Below, one piece after another: positions 9,241 through 18,334 of a stretch of DNA of 64,000 nt. Made by a program: the position numbers and the translations under genes. The stretch comes from Paraglaciecola mesophila (GTDB lineage: Bacteria > Pseudomonadota > Gammaproteobacteria > Enterobacterales > Alteromonadaceae). How positions within the stretch are numbered: position 1 is the first letter of the stretch; the number at the start of each line of letters is the position of its first letter. The stretch is taken from contig NZ_CP047656.1 of the NCBI RefSeq assembly GCF_009906955.1, forward strand, positions 4,711,001 to 4,775,000, given 5' to 3'. The notes beneath the pieces are model-generated. The model saw nothing but the letters and a program-made list of their open reading frames with translations. It did not search any database and was not told the origin of the DNA.

Positions 9241-9303
9241 ATTGCTAAAACCTGTGTATTTTAATTTCTTTTGGCAATAATATTGCTAAAAAATGTGGGT
9301 TTT
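9241..9303. promoter_or_regulatory. Candidate Lrp/AsnC operator between leuA and the regulator
   Basis: A 21-bp imperfect palindrome lies at 9270-9290 (arms TTTGGCAAT and ATTGCTAAA). In addition, ATTGCTAAAA..TGTG occurs as a direct repeat starting at 9241 and 9282, 41 bp apart, close to four helical turns. AT-rich palindromes on one helix face between divergent genes are typical of Lrp-family autoregulatory sites. The link to this regulator is inferred. Confidence 0.5.
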
Positions 9304-9333
9304 TGATAACTATAGCTTTAAAGGGTTGTTACA

Positions 9334-9795
9334 TTGGAACTTGATAAATATGATCGGCATATTCTTGAAATTATTCAACAGCGTGGGAGGGTCTCAAATC
9401 AGGAGCTTGCTGATGCGATTAACTTATCACCCTCACCGTGTTTGCGTCGGGTGCGTCAACTAGAAGAGAGTGGCTTGATAGATGGCTACGTGGCGTTGGT
9501 CAATGCGCGTAAGCTGGGGTTAAATTTGCTGTCTTTTATTCAAATTATTATGGATAAACACACCCCTGAACGATTTGCCAGGTTTGAGCAAAGTGTGATG
9601 GGGTTTAGCGAAGTACTGGAGTGTCATTTGATCACCGGCCAAGCGGCGGATTATGTGCTTAAAGTGATAGTTAAAGATATGGACGATTTTCAGCAATTTC
9701 TTCTCGACAAGCTCACGCGTATTGACGGGGTCAGCGGTGTGCATTCATCGTTTGTGCTTAAATCGCCAGTGAATAAAACATCACTACCAGTGTAA
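9334..9795 (+). CDS. Lrp/AsnC-family transcriptional regulator
   Basis: 153 residues. An N-terminal helix-turn-helix (LDKYDRHILEIIQQRGRVSN, LADAINLSPSPCLRRVRQLE) is followed by an effector-binding RAM/AsnC_trans_reg domain (VLECHLITGQAADYVLKVIV). Translation begins at TTG (9334) with an AAGGG ribosome site upstream; there is no nearer in-frame ATG. It is divergent from leuA with only 157 bp between them, so control of leuA and of itself, with an amino acid as effector, is a reasonable inference. Confidence 0.9.
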   Translation: MELDKYDRHILEIIQQRGRVSNQELADAINLSPSPCLRRVRQLEESGLIDGYVALVNARKLGLNLLSFIQIIMDKHTPERFARFEQSVMGFSEVLECHLITGQAADYVLKVIVKDMDDFQQFLLDKLTRIDGVSGVHSSFVLKSPVNKTSLPV

Positions 9796-9823
9796 CGCGA
9801 TTTATACGCTGTTTACGTAAGGC

Positions 9824-10744
9824 TCAATATACCCAGCCATCCACGCAGTTGGTTGGGGTGCCAAGCTCGTTTATTTCTGCGTAAATATCGTCGATATAGT
9901 CAGAATCAGCGCCATTTTTTTGGGCTTTTTCGAGCCAGATTGAGGCTTGAGGTATATCTCTATTGCACGCGTAATATGTACCTAACCATATTTCTGCAAC
10001 GCTATACCCTTGTTCCGCAGACTGAGTGAAGGCAGTTAAGGCTTTGTCTTTAGCGTGGCTTTGCAAGGATTTACCAAGGGCATAGTAGGCCTCTGGCTTG
10101 GCGAATTCATCAATAGCGAATTGCCACAATGTTTGCGCTTTAAAACTATCTTTTGTGATCGATTGAGACAAACTCAGTAACGAATAGCGATAACTGCCTT
10201 GGTCTAACGCTTGCGCTAAATCACGGATCTCTTGGTAGGGTAAGTATTGATAATGTTCGACTTTCTGCGCAAAAGCTCGCTGAATTTTTTGCTCACTACG
10301 AGGGATTTTTGGCAGACCAATTAGCATGTGATTTTGGCGTAAAAACGCGAGGTTTTCCCGTTCGTTTGCAGCCGAAAGAAAACGAAACCAGTGGTTTAAT
10401 GCCGTAGCATCACAGCCACCATGCTCTGCTATGAGTTCATCAACCATTTGCCTGGCCTGAATACGAGTGTGTGCTGCGCTTTCCATCCAAGCGACAAACT
10501 CGTTGAAGCCGTAATCCATATTTTTACGCAATAAATAGTCTACCTCAGGTAAAAACTCTGGATTGATTGTGAAGCTGGTTTCACAGCGAGCATTGACTTG
10601 TGCAATTGCCACATTGATAAGTTCAATTTGGCCTACCACTTGCGCATATTCCATGGCGAGTAGTTCCATCTTAGATGGCGCTTTCGTCTGTGCATATAGA
10701 GGCAATATCAGACAAGACACACACAAAATTAATAAGCGGCGCAT
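9824..10744 (-). CDS. Exported Sel1/TPR-repeat protein
   Basis: I chose the ATG at 10744 because it starts a clear signal peptide (MRRLLILCVSCLILPLYAQT) behind an AAAGGT ribosome site. An upstream in-frame ATG at 10798 has no signal character. The product is about 306 residues, alpha-helical, with Sel1-like/TPR repeats near the C-terminus (AYYALGKSLQ, AFTQSAEQGYSVAEIWLGTY, ASIWLEKAQKNGA). Such repeats mediate protein contacts; the partner is unknown. It ends close to the Lrp gene in convergent orientation. Confidence 0.65.
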   Translation of the reverse strand: MRRLLILCVSCLILPLYAQTKAPSKMELLAMEYAQVVGQIELINVAIAQVNARCETSFTINPEFLPEVDYLLRKNMDYGFNEFVAWMESAAHTRIQARQMVDELIAEHGGCDATALNHWFRFLSAANERENLAFLRQNHMLIGLPKIPRSEQKIQRAFAQKVEHYQYLPYQEIRDLAQALDQGSYRYSLLSLSQSITKDSFKAQTLWQFAIDEFAKPEAYYALGKSLQSHAKDKALTAFTQSAEQGYSVAEIWLGTYYACNRDIPQASIWLEKAQKNGADSDYIDDIYAEINELGTPTNCVDGWVY

Positions 10745-10800
10745 TAGAACGTACCTTTGAAGGATTGACGCTGAGCGTAACAGAGGTTTGTCATACATGC

Positions 10801-11451
10801 CTACGATTGGGGTTTCAGGTTGGAATCATCGAAGATAAGTTTGGTGCCCAGTAATACCAGCACACTGCCAGAGACGCCTTCCATCCAGCGCATGGCGGTA
10901 TCACTTGCAAATAAACGCTTAGCTGAGCTAACCGCACCAGCTAACCCGCATTGCCACACCATGGCAATGGTAAAATGTATCGCGGCCATACTCATCGCTT
11001 GTAATAAAGGAGAATACTGAGGGTCAATAAATTGGGGTAAAAACGCTAAATAAAATACCGCTGTTTTTGGATTCAGTACGTTAGATAAAAAGCCCTCTTT
11101 TAACGAGCGAGTTAGGTTTGCTACTTTTACGCCGCTGGCATCAATGGCGACAGTTGCATTATTGGTCAACGCCGCTTTAAGGGCGTTAAAGCCTAACCAA
11201 ATTAAATATGCAGCGCCTATCCATTTTATGACCATAAAAAGCTCAGCCGATTGCAATAAAATCGCCGAAATACCGACTGCTGAAAAGGTTGCGTGCACAA
11301 ACAAACCAAGACAGATGCCAAGGCTAGTCACCATGCCGTCACGCCCTCCAGAGCGACTCGAGTTTTTGATCACCAACACGGTATCAATTCCAGGTGTTAG
11401 GGTCAGCAAAGTGATAGCCAGCAAGAAGGCTTCAAAATTCAAAATGTGCAT
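10801..11451 (-). CDS. LysE/RhtB-family amino acid exporter
   Basis: A 216-residue inner membrane protein with about six helices. The family signature is near the N-terminus (LLTLTPGIDTVLVIKNSSRSGG) and the GFLSNVLNPKTAVFYLAFLP loop lies in the middle. Members export amino acids such as threonine, homoserine, lysine or leucine by proton antiport. The substrate cannot be told, though proximity to leuA and Lrp is suggestive. It is followed by the Sel1-like gene in the same direction. Confidence 0.88.
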   Translation of the reverse strand: MHILNFEAFLLAITLLTLTPGIDTVLVIKNSSRSGGRDGMVTSLGICLGLFVHATFSAVGISAILLQSAELFMVIKWIGAAYLIWLGFNALKAALTNNATVAIDASGVKVANLTRSLKEGFLSNVLNPKTAVFYLAFLPQFIDPQYSPLLQAMSMAAIHFTIAMVWQCGLAGAVSSAKRLFASDTAMRWMEGVSGSVLVLLGTKLIFDDSNLKPQS

Positions 11452-11625
11452 CTACTTATCTCGAGTATTGCTAATGATAGCGGGATAAAAATCTAGAGTT
11501 AGCCTTATAGCACAACATACAATGTAATCGAATCCCTCACGAACATACCAGTCAATAAAATGGGTTACATAGCGCTGGCTCACCGCACTCAGGAGTCAAC
11601 AATATCTATAAAGACACCTATCTAT

Positions 11626-12899
11626 AAAGACACCCATTTTTAGAATTATATAAAAGGCTCGTTTTCTTAGACCGGAGAATGACCCTAAACAAGCGGCAGG
11701 ATACTTTTGCTCTGAACGATCGAGAATTTTCACTGAAATATTGAACGTTGAGGTATGAAAAGGTGCGCAAAGTCAGTTTTTAGACAAGCGTCTACCTTAC
11801 AGGTTATGTAAAGGTTGTCTTGTTTGTGGGGCTTAAGCGCGCTTTAACAGTGCTTTTGCTTTGCTCATTCCTCGTATTCGTTGATGATGAGTATGGCGCT
11901 TAAAGGCATTCATCATTTGCTCCGCACCAGCAGCGTAGCAGAAGTGTTTTTCAAACTCGGTAGTTAACGTTAACCATTGAGCAGCGTCTAGTCCCAATCT
12001 TTGTAGAATAGGACTGTGAGTGTTATCGATATAACCCGCCTTATCATCGCGAATACAACGACCTGTGGTATCAACGAGCTCGCAATAGTCTTTGAGCGAA
12101 TACGCAATACCTTTTGGTATATCTTCACGATGATTTTCCACAAAGGGCATTAAAACGCTCGGTGGTGATTGTTGATTTTTAGCGGCTTGAATGCGTTTTT
12201 TAATACTGGTGTGCTTTGACGTTTCAGGTGTTTTTGCCATTTTTGCGCGAATGGGGTTTAAATCTACATACGCCATACACGCAAGCACAGCACTTTCATC
12301 TAGTAGTGCTTGGGACTTAAATCGCCCTTCCCAAAAACGACCGGTGCAGCCGTCTTCTTTATTCGCTTGACGGGCAATATACTCATTCAAATCACGCATA
12401 AACCAGCTTATGTCGTAAAGACGTTTTCGATAGGTTTCAACGGTTTCATCAAAGGTGAGTAGCTCGGCTTGGCTCAAGGTATCGCCGTTAACAAACTTCT
12501 GAGTCAGCAATGTGCCTCTGTGTAGCTTGTGGTAGCGCCTCAACACTTCATCAGCATCCCACGTATCCGCCATAGATTGATTTACACATAGCACCACATG
12601 CGTGTGATTATTCATGACTGCATAGGCACAAATGTCGACGGAAAATACGGTTGCTAGAAATAATACACGCTCTTCTACCCAGCCTCGGCGATGCTCGTAA
12701 CTTTGCCCAGTAAGCTGGTTCGAACCACATAAATAAGATTGGCGAACGCAGCGGGACACGCAATGGTAATAAGGCGTATCGATTAAACTAATTTGGCTTT
12801 TTCGAGATTGAGGCATGTGTAGCCTACCTGACAAGAATGAGACATGAATTAAGTGTAGTTCAGCCCTGAAAATTGACCATTTTTATTATGGGTGTCTTT
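11626..12899 (-). mobile_element. RAYT/IS200-like element, copy 1
   Basis: The transposase gene is bracketed by a perfect 12-bp inverted repeat: AAAGACACCCAT at 11626-11637 and its complement at 12888-12899. A second partial copy (TCTATAAAGACACC) lies just outside at 11605-11618. A related element with the same kind of ends occurs at 52252-53565, which supports these as functional boundaries. About 190 bp of non-coding sequence separates the transposase stop from the left end. Confidence 0.6.
11833..12816 (-). CDS. REP-associated tyrosine (Y1/HUH) transposase
   Basis: About 327 residues; start at MPQSRKSQ (12816), which is shared with the second copy. The HUH motif appears as NNHTHVVL and the Y1 transposase core continues through RFWEGRFKSQALLDESAVL and AYVDLNPIRA. 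This group (RAYT, related to IS200/IS605 TnpA) acts on single-stranded hairpin ends. It is roughly 85% identical by eye to the copy at 52504-53487. Both point leftward and both have GGGTGTC-type termini. Confidence 0.88.
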   Translation of the reverse strand: MPQSRKSQISLIDTPYYHCVSRCVRQSYLCGSNQLTGQSYEHRRGWVEERVLFLATVFSVDICAYAVMNNHTHVVLCVNQSMADTWDADEVLRRYHKLHRGTLLTQKFVNGDTLSQAELLTFDETVETYRKRLYDISWFMRDLNEYIARQANKEDGCTGRFWEGRFKSQALLDESAVLACMAYVDLNPIRAKMAKTPETSKHTSIKKRIQAAKNQQSPPSVLMPFVENHREDIPKGIAYSLKDYCELVDTTGRCIRDDKAGYIDNTHSPILQRLGLDAAQWLTLTTEFEKHFCYAAGAEQMMNAFKRHTHHQRIRGMSKAKALLKRA

Positions 12900-13576
12900 C
12901 TTTTTACTGTGGTTTAAAGAGAACAGCTAAGCAAATGCGGGGAGCCAAAGAGGCTCTAGATTTTGCGACAATGCCAATCTTCCTTACAATTAAGTCTGGT
13001 CTCACTTCGCTCTTCTCAAAAATACTAAGTGACGAATTTAACCGTGGAAAATATTTTTCACATCGTTTATTAATAGGATAAATAAAAGTCGTCTTTTGCA
13101 TTTGTTGCTCAATGCTTTTTTAGCGCTTATGGCCTGAGAACAATCCGTTTTATCAAACGGCAAGTGTTGAGAATGACGAAGGTTAAAATAAATTTGAGAA
13201 ATTGCATATGCGGCATTCTTGATAATATGTGTTAGGTGACAAGGTGAGCTTAGTCAACGGAACCTCTTTATTCAGAATATTCGATTGCAGAGCTAGAAGA
13301 AGCTCTAGCCAATCTAGTTAAACAAGCTTTTCCAGATCGGGAAGATCAAATAAAAGACGAATTAGTTTCGTGGCAACCAGCAGAGATAAGCAGCCCAAAG
13401 ATTTGAAGGCGTTCTGCCAGTCGTGACACGATCCGGATAGGAGACGTTAGATTTAAGCGCTGTTCCTGTTGAAAATTAATAACATGAGTGAAATGTCATA
13501 TGACAAAAAGTAAAGACGGATTTGTCAGAAAGGCGCCGCCAAACCGCATATTCGAAGTGTTAGCCACTGGAAAACT
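12900..13576. other. Long intergenic stretch with possible gene remnants
   Basis: No convincing intact gene. A plus-strand 48-codon frame starts near 12933 (MRGAKEALDFATMPIFLTIK...) and may be a fragment. A start-less open frame lies at 13254-13406. A 27-codon frame (MTKSKDGFVRKAPP...) overlaps the start of the next gene. The base composition resembles neighbouring hypothetical genes rather than core genes. The stretch begins directly at the right end of the RAYT element. Confidence 0.4.
13254..13406 (+). pseudogene. Start-less ORF, possible gene remnant
   Basis: An open frame of 50 codons between stops, without a usable start codon, encoding EPLYSEYSIAELEEALANLV then KQAFPDREDQIKDELVSWQP. 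Codon use and amphipathic helix pattern look like real protein. The front half appears lost, possibly with the arrival of the adjacent RAYT element. The family is not recognised. Confidence 0.25.
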
Positions 13577-14299
13577 ATGAGACTTTTATCAATTCTTTTT
13601 TTAGTGTCGTTCTATTCTCATTCGAACTCATATTATGAGGAAATTAGCTGCCCAGCTTTTGACGAGAGTACAGCTATCCAGCTTGAACCAGAGAAAAGCT
13701 ATTTCAAGGATGATGTAAGACATAGAGCCACTGTAGAGAAAGTTACAGGCGAACAACTATTAGATTTTCACAAACAGTTTGTGATGCATGAAAGGCCTAT
13801 TCAACTAAGCTTGAACAAAGAACTAGCAAACCAGCTCAGAGTTAAAGTTGTTTACAGGATGAGATACTACCGAGAAAAATACCGATCAGCGAAAAATCAC
13901 ATAACAACACACGATATTGTTGCTCCTGTTGTTTTTGAAACACAGTATGGGTTACTTGCTGGTGATTCAAGAGGTGAGTTTGGGGGCGAGCTAGTTTTTA
14001 TAGATAAAGGTGGAGAAGTTCAGATTCTCCAGGATATGAATGTTGAGGATATATACAAATTCAGTTTTGGATATGTGATAACAGAAGGCTTAGGTCACAT
14101 GATGAGCAATAATGGCGCGATCTATCTCGTACATTTTGTTCAAGGGAAGCCTGAAATAGAAAAGCTCCACGGTTTAATCGGAGCGCCAAAGTCCAGTCTC
14201 AAACTTTTAAGCGGTGATCTATTAATAAATACAGACCATGGAAGCCAGCTACTTAAAAGAAATGGTGCTCTTATCAGAGTGAGGTGTGTCGACAGCTAA
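13577..14299 (+). CDS. Secreted hypothetical protein
   Basis: A 240-residue protein with a short signal peptide (MRLLSILFLVSFYSHSNS). The mature sequence mixes charged helices (RVKVVYRMRYYREKYRSAKN) with beta segments (GGELVFIDKGGEVQILQDMN, NNGAIYLVHFVQGKPEIEKL) that recall repeat blades. Two cysteines (EISCPA and RVRCVD) at the ends of the mature chain could pair. No family recognised. It sits in an island of remnants next to a transposable element. Confidence 0.5.
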   Translation: MRLLSILFLVSFYSHSNSYYEEISCPAFDESTAIQLEPEKSYFKDDVRHRATVEKVTGEQLLDFHKQFVMHERPIQLSLNKELANQLRVKVVYRMRYYREKYRSAKNHITTHDIVAPVVFETQYGLLAGDSRGEFGGELVFIDKGGEVQILQDMNVEDIYKFSFGYVITEGLGHMMSNNGAIYLVHFVQGKPEIEKLHGLIGAPKSSLKLLSGDLLINTDHGSQLLKRNGALIRVRCVDS

Positions 14300-14354
14300 C
14301 AATACACTGTTGTCACTTATTTCGTCCCAAATCTTGGCGTTAGGTACCTAAAGT

Positions 14355-14513
14355 ATGTCTGTAATCGCAAAGTTAATGGAAGGCACTGAAACTGATACAG
14401 GTGTGCTTAGCAGTCTGGATAGCAATGCCGATGACTTTAATAAATTCAGAAAAGTCGATTTCACTTTTAAATGTGAGAGCAAAGATAAAGCTAATACTGT
14501 TGCTGGCTTTTAA
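14355..14513 (+). pseudogene. RraB-like fragment with early stop
   Basis: A 52-codon ORF (MSVIAKLMEGTETDTGVLSS...) contains RKVDFTFKCESKDKANTVAG, which resembles the N-terminal half of RraB-type (ribonuclease E regulator B) proteins. The frame ends at TAA where the family would continue, and downstream codons (DYFQ, then another stop) look like decayed coding sequence. The rest of 14300-14752 shows no intact gene. The family assignment is tentative. Confidence 0.3.
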
Positions 14514-14752
14514 GATTATTTTCAATAAAAGCACAGACACCCGAGATAAAAATCCTCATGAAAAAGGTGTTAGTACCAATACGCTCAGAGCTACGTTAAG
14601 TCATCGCTCTGTTCGGTTTACAGCTAAGCGAAGTCAGTGATTGCCCCTCGCTTTTTTAGCCGCCTGCCAGCTTGGGTCGAAATCTATATTTTCTCACTGT
14701 TGGGCCGATGCTGGCCACTACAAGGTATTTCTTGCCAGCTTCACAAACCGTA

Positions 14753-15940
14753 TTATGTGTTTTTCAATCTTTGCATAAAGCGTTCTAATCTTTGTAGGCC
14801 TTCGGTTAACTCACTTTCTGCCGAAGCGAAAGATAAGCGCACATAATGATCCCCTTGGTGTTCGCCAAAATCATTACCGGGTGTTAAGGCAACATGGGCT
14901 TCTTGTATCGCTCGCTCGCAAAAGTCCATGGCACTGAGGCCGGTAGGGCGAACATCGATGTACACATAAAAAGCGCCGTCAGGTTGTACCGGTACGTGTA
15001 AATCGCATCGCTTTAACCCTTTTAAAATCAATTCTTTACGTGATTTCAGCATGGCTCTGCGTGATTCACACACGGCAATTGAGGCTGGGGTAAAGCAGGC
15101 TAGGGCCGCTTTTTGCGCTAACGTAGATGGGCAAATGTAATAGTTTTGCGCCATGCGCTCCATTATCGGTACTGCTTGTTCTGGGACTACGCACCATCCT
15201 AATCGCCAGCCAGTCATGCCGAAATACTTCGAAAAGCTATTGATAACAAGCGCTTCATCATCAAATGAAAGGGCTGTCACTGGCTGATAATCAGGCTCAC
15301 CGTGATGCAAATTAAGGTAAATTTCGTCAATAATGCGCCAAGCCCCGCGGCTTTTGGCGAACTCACACATAGCGCGTAATTCATCAGGGGAAACCGCCGT
15401 ACCCGTTGGGTTTGATGGTGTGGCTAACATTAAGCCGCGGGTGCCTTTTTGCCAGTGTTTTTCAAGCAACGCCATGTTGAGTTGAAAACGCGATTCGGCG
15501 GTTGTGGGCGCTAATTGAACATCGCCCCCAAAACTTTTTATAAACTGGCGATTACAAGGATAAGACGGGTCACCCATGATCACGTTGTCACCGGCATCTA
15601 CAAAGGCGGCTGATAACAGCAACAAAGCGGCTGAGGCCCCAGCAGTAACGATCACTCGGTTGGGGTTTATATCCAGATTGTGAGCTGTTTTATAAAAACC
15701 AGCGATGGCAGCACGTAGCTCGGGCAAACCTAAAGCTGATGTATAGGGCAGGGGCGATGTTATTGCTAAGTTTTGCATAGCAAGCAAAACATCAGGTGGG
15801 GCGCCAAAATCAGGCTCACCGATATTTAACTTCACCACATGGTGACCTTGTGCTTCTAATTCGGCGGCTTTTGCGCCAAACGCCATAGCAAAAAAAGGTG
15901 AGATAGCCTGCGCACGCTGTGAATATTTCAAATGATACAA
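14753..15940 (-). CDS. Class I/II pyridoxal-phosphate aminotransferase
   Basis: A 395-residue fold-type I aminotransferase. Visible motifs: KLNIGEPDFGAPP at the N-terminus, YTSALGLPELRAAIA, ATPSNPTGTA, IIDEIYLNL, the PLP lysine in NSFSKYFGMTGWRLGW, and YVRLSFA near the C-terminus with the carboxylate-binding arginine. It resembles AspC/YfdZ-like aspartate, alanine or aromatic aminotransferases. The substrate is not decided. Transcribed alone, divergent from the haem uptake locus. Confidence 0.9.
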   Translation of the reverse strand: MYHLKYSQRAQAISPFFAMAFGAKAAELEAQGHHVVKLNIGEPDFGAPPDVLLAMQNLAITSPLPYTSALGLPELRAAIAGFYKTAHNLDINPNRVIVTAGASAALLLLSAAFVDAGDNVIMGDPSYPCNRQFIKSFGGDVQLAPTTAESRFQLNMALLEKHWQKGTRGLMLATPSNPTGTAVSPDELRAMCEFAKSRGAWRIIDEIYLNLHHGEPDYQPVTALSFDDEALVINSFSKYFGMTGWRLGWCVVPEQAVPIMERMAQNYYICPSTLAQKAALACFTPASIAVCESRRAMLKSRKELILKGLKRCDLHVPVQPDGAFYVYIDVRPTGLSAMDFCERAIQEAHVALTPGNDFGEHQGDHYVRLSFASAESELTEGLQRLERFMQRLKNT

Positions 15941-16307
15941 CCCGATTTATTGAACAAAATAGTAAAAATGTAAGACATATATTCTGCCATTTTTACAGCT
16001 ATAGCGCAGCATTAAAGTGCTAATCCAAACGACTCAATATCCAGCCACAAAAGCGTACTGCTCATTCTTGCCAGACCCACCTCTTATCGTGATTTTCGCA
16101 CTGTGAAATATGACTTATGACTTTTTTGACACTAAATTTATCATCAATTTGGCGAGGGTATATATCTACTCGTTAAGCGGAGATTTTAGCGAGCATAGTA
16201 TTTAGCCGGGTGATCAAAATGTTTACAAATTACTTGACCAGTGGGATGTATTTATGACAAATTAAAATGCAAATGATAACGATTACTATTTGTAGTAGAT
16301 ATTTAAC
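15941..16307. other. Divergent promoter region
   Basis: This 367-bp gap between the aminotransferase and the TonB receptor holds a Fur-box-like site near its right end. The remainder is AT-rich with no ORF that I would support. Confidence 0.4.
16271..16292 (+). promoter_or_regulatory. Fur-box-like operator
   Basis: The sequence AAATGATAACGATTACTATT closely follows the Fur hexamer pattern (GATAAT-type repeats and inverted AT-rich arms) and lies 16 bp before the GTG start of the TonB receptor. It fits iron-repressed expression of the whole haem locus. The identification rests on consensus similarity only. Confidence 0.65.
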
Positions 16308-18308
16308 GTGAAGCTTAAACCCATCATACCTTGCCTGATATTGCTCAATACCAGCGCACACGCCCAGTCTTTGTCTGGAAACAAAATCGAAAATGCACCC
16401 TTAGAAAGAATGGTTGTTACCGGTACGCGTACAGAGCTAGCTCAGTCACAGAGCCCAGTGTCTATAGACGTGATCACCGGCGCTCAATTGCAGCAAGTGA
16501 GTCATGGCACGTTAGCCAGTGCATTGAACTTCATTCCTGGCGTGGTTACAAAGCGCAATGAAAAAGACGGTTACACCGTTCAAATGCAAGGGTTTGATGG
16601 CGATCACGTATTAGTCCTATTGGATAGCCAGCCGCTTATCTCGCCCACTGGTTCATCAGTAGATTTAGATCAAATCAGTGTTTTGAACATTGAGCGAATC
16701 GAGGTGTTGCGGGGGGCTGCATCTGTGCTGTATGGCAGTTCGGCCATGGGCGGTGTGATCAATGTTATCACTCGCAAGCAAACCCAAAACAGTGGGAAAT
16801 TTCGTTACCAAGCAAGCAGTTATACCCAGAACGCAATCGATTCTGGTGATGTGGCGGGCTTGTATCAGCTAGACATTAATCACAATATTAGGGGCTGGCA
16901 GGGAAGTGTTAGCGCACAAAAAATTGATGATCCAGGCTTTGATTACGATGAAAATACCTTTGCGCAAAGTGCCCCTAGTACAGATAAGTCGTTTGTTAAT
17001 CTAAGCCTAGCCAGAGACGTCGATGATCTTCACTTAGCGTTAAAAACACGCTATTTCAGTGATGAGAAAACAAAGCTGCGCTACGCCATTCCAGGCCAAT
17101 CAGGTGATATTAGCTACCTGTCAGACGTCGAACAATGGCAACACGACGTGAGCCTAAGCAAAAGCCAAGTCTGGAAAATTAACGGTCGCTACCTACAGCA
17201 CGATGAAACCAGTGGCGATTCGAATGGTTTACGGGATGCCCAAATTACGTTGGCAGAAATAGACAGCCAATACCAATGGCAATTGGCTGGAACTGCGCTT
17301 GTTTCAGGCTTGATACTCCATCGAGATGAGCTGTATCAAGTTAAGCAAGGCACTAGCCCAAGTGTACCGGGCACAGTTGAAGTGGACGATCAAAGCCGTG
17401 ATAGTGTTGAAGGATACACTCAGGCCAGTTGGTTGTACGGGGAACATGAATTAGTCGCCGGAGTGCGCGTACAAAATGACAGTGATTTTGGCGTGCACTC
17501 GGCAGCACGCGTAAATGGTTTGTTCGCGCTTAACGAAGATAAGAAGGGTATGTGGCAATTGCGGGTGGGGGCTGGGCAGAGTTACCGTGTGCCGACTCTG
17601 AAAGAGCGCTTTTATGTCTTCGACCACAGTAACTTAGGCTATATGGTGTTAGGAAATGAGGATCTCGACCCAGAGACTGCATTAAGCGGCAACATTGAGC
17701 TTAGTTACCATGGTAGTAGTGCGCGCTTGTTCGGTGCAAACAATACGTCGAGTGCCTATCCTCGTTTATCTTTACGGGCGAATATTCATTACGCTAAAGC
17801 TAAGGACTTCATTAACACGGTGACCGATGTCGAAGCATCTGCACAAACTGGGTTGCTTATTTCTCGCTATGAAAATGTCGACCGAACCTATATGAAAGGG
17901 GGGGATCTGTCGCTCAAACTTAGCTGGCAAAAAGTAGATTATCAACTGAGCTACAGTTACTTGCATGCCACAGACGGAGACGATAACGACTTAGCAGATC
18001 GCCCTACACATCAAATTAAGTCCAATGTGAATTTGCAACTACCCTATGACATCAATGCGTTGGCTTATGTCGTGTACGAAGCGGGGGAACACCCTAGCAG
18101 TACACAAACTGGCGTGGCTAAAGACACTTGGCTCAGCGTTAATCTGAGCGTGAATCAACGTATTAACCAGCAATGGCAGTGGAATGCTGGCATCGACAAC
18201 CTCTTTGACGAACACCAAGACAGTGACGCTATCGCCCAAGGCTTACTCGATGTTAGGCCGCTTTCTAGCCAGCGAGTTTTTGTCGGCGTTAGTTATCAAT
18301 TCTATTAA
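16308..18308 (+). CDS. TonB-dependent outer membrane receptor, probable haem receptor
   Basis: 666 residues. GTG start followed by a signal peptide (MKLKPIIPCLILLNTSAHAQ). The TonB-box/plug region reads MVVTGTRTELAQSQSPVSID and IERIEVLRGAASVLYGSSAM GG; the remainder is a 22-strand-type barrel ending in aromatic F/Y residues (VGVSYQFY). The plug belongs to the colicin I/haem receptor style. Genes for HmuY, HmuTUV and HugZ follow in the same direction, so haem is the likely ligand. The upstream Fur-like site suggests induction by iron starvation. Confidence 0.88.
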   Translation: MKLKPIIPCLILLNTSAHAQSLSGNKIENAPLERMVVTGTRTELAQSQSPVSIDVITGAQLQQVSHGTLASALNFIPGVVTKRNEKDGYTVQMQGFDGDHVLVLLDSQPLISPTGSSVDLDQISVLNIERIEVLRGAASVLYGSSAMGGVINVITRKQTQNSGKFRYQASSYTQNAIDSGDVAGLYQLDINHNIRGWQGSVSAQKIDDPGFDYDENTFAQSAPSTDKSFVNLSLARDVDDLHLALKTRYFSDEKTKLRYAIPGQSGDISYLSDVEQWQHDVSLSKSQVWKINGRYLQHDETSGDSNGLRDAQITLAEIDSQYQWQLAGTALVSGLILHRDELYQVKQGTSPSVPGTVEVDDQSRDSVEGYTQASWLYGEHELVAGVRVQNDSDFGVHSAARVNGLFALNEDKKGMWQLRVGAGQSYRVPTLKERFYVFDHSNLGYMVLGNEDLDPETALSGNIELSYHGSSARLFGANNTSSAYPRLSLRANIHYAKAKDFINTVTDVEASAQTGLLISRYENVDRTYMKGGDLSLKLSWQKVDYQLSYSYLHATDGDDNDLADRPTHQIKSNVNLQLPYDINALAYVVYEAGEHPSSTQTGVAKDTWLSVNLSVNQRINQQWQWNAGIDNLFDEHQDSDAIAQGLLDVRPLSSQRVFVGVSYQFY

Positions 18309-18334
18309 AACACACTTAACAAAAGGAAAAATCC

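Noticed and set aside
12904..13101. 65-codon minus-strand ORF
   Set aside because: No ribosome site, no family resemblance, and the opposite strand has a more protein-like frame.
13225..14345. GTTAG boxes before short genes (13230, 13445, 13555, 14339) as a second cassette array without integrase
   Set aside because: The sequences before the boxes do not form the paired arms of attC sites, and one GTTAGCC lies inside a small ORF. The boxes are probably chance.
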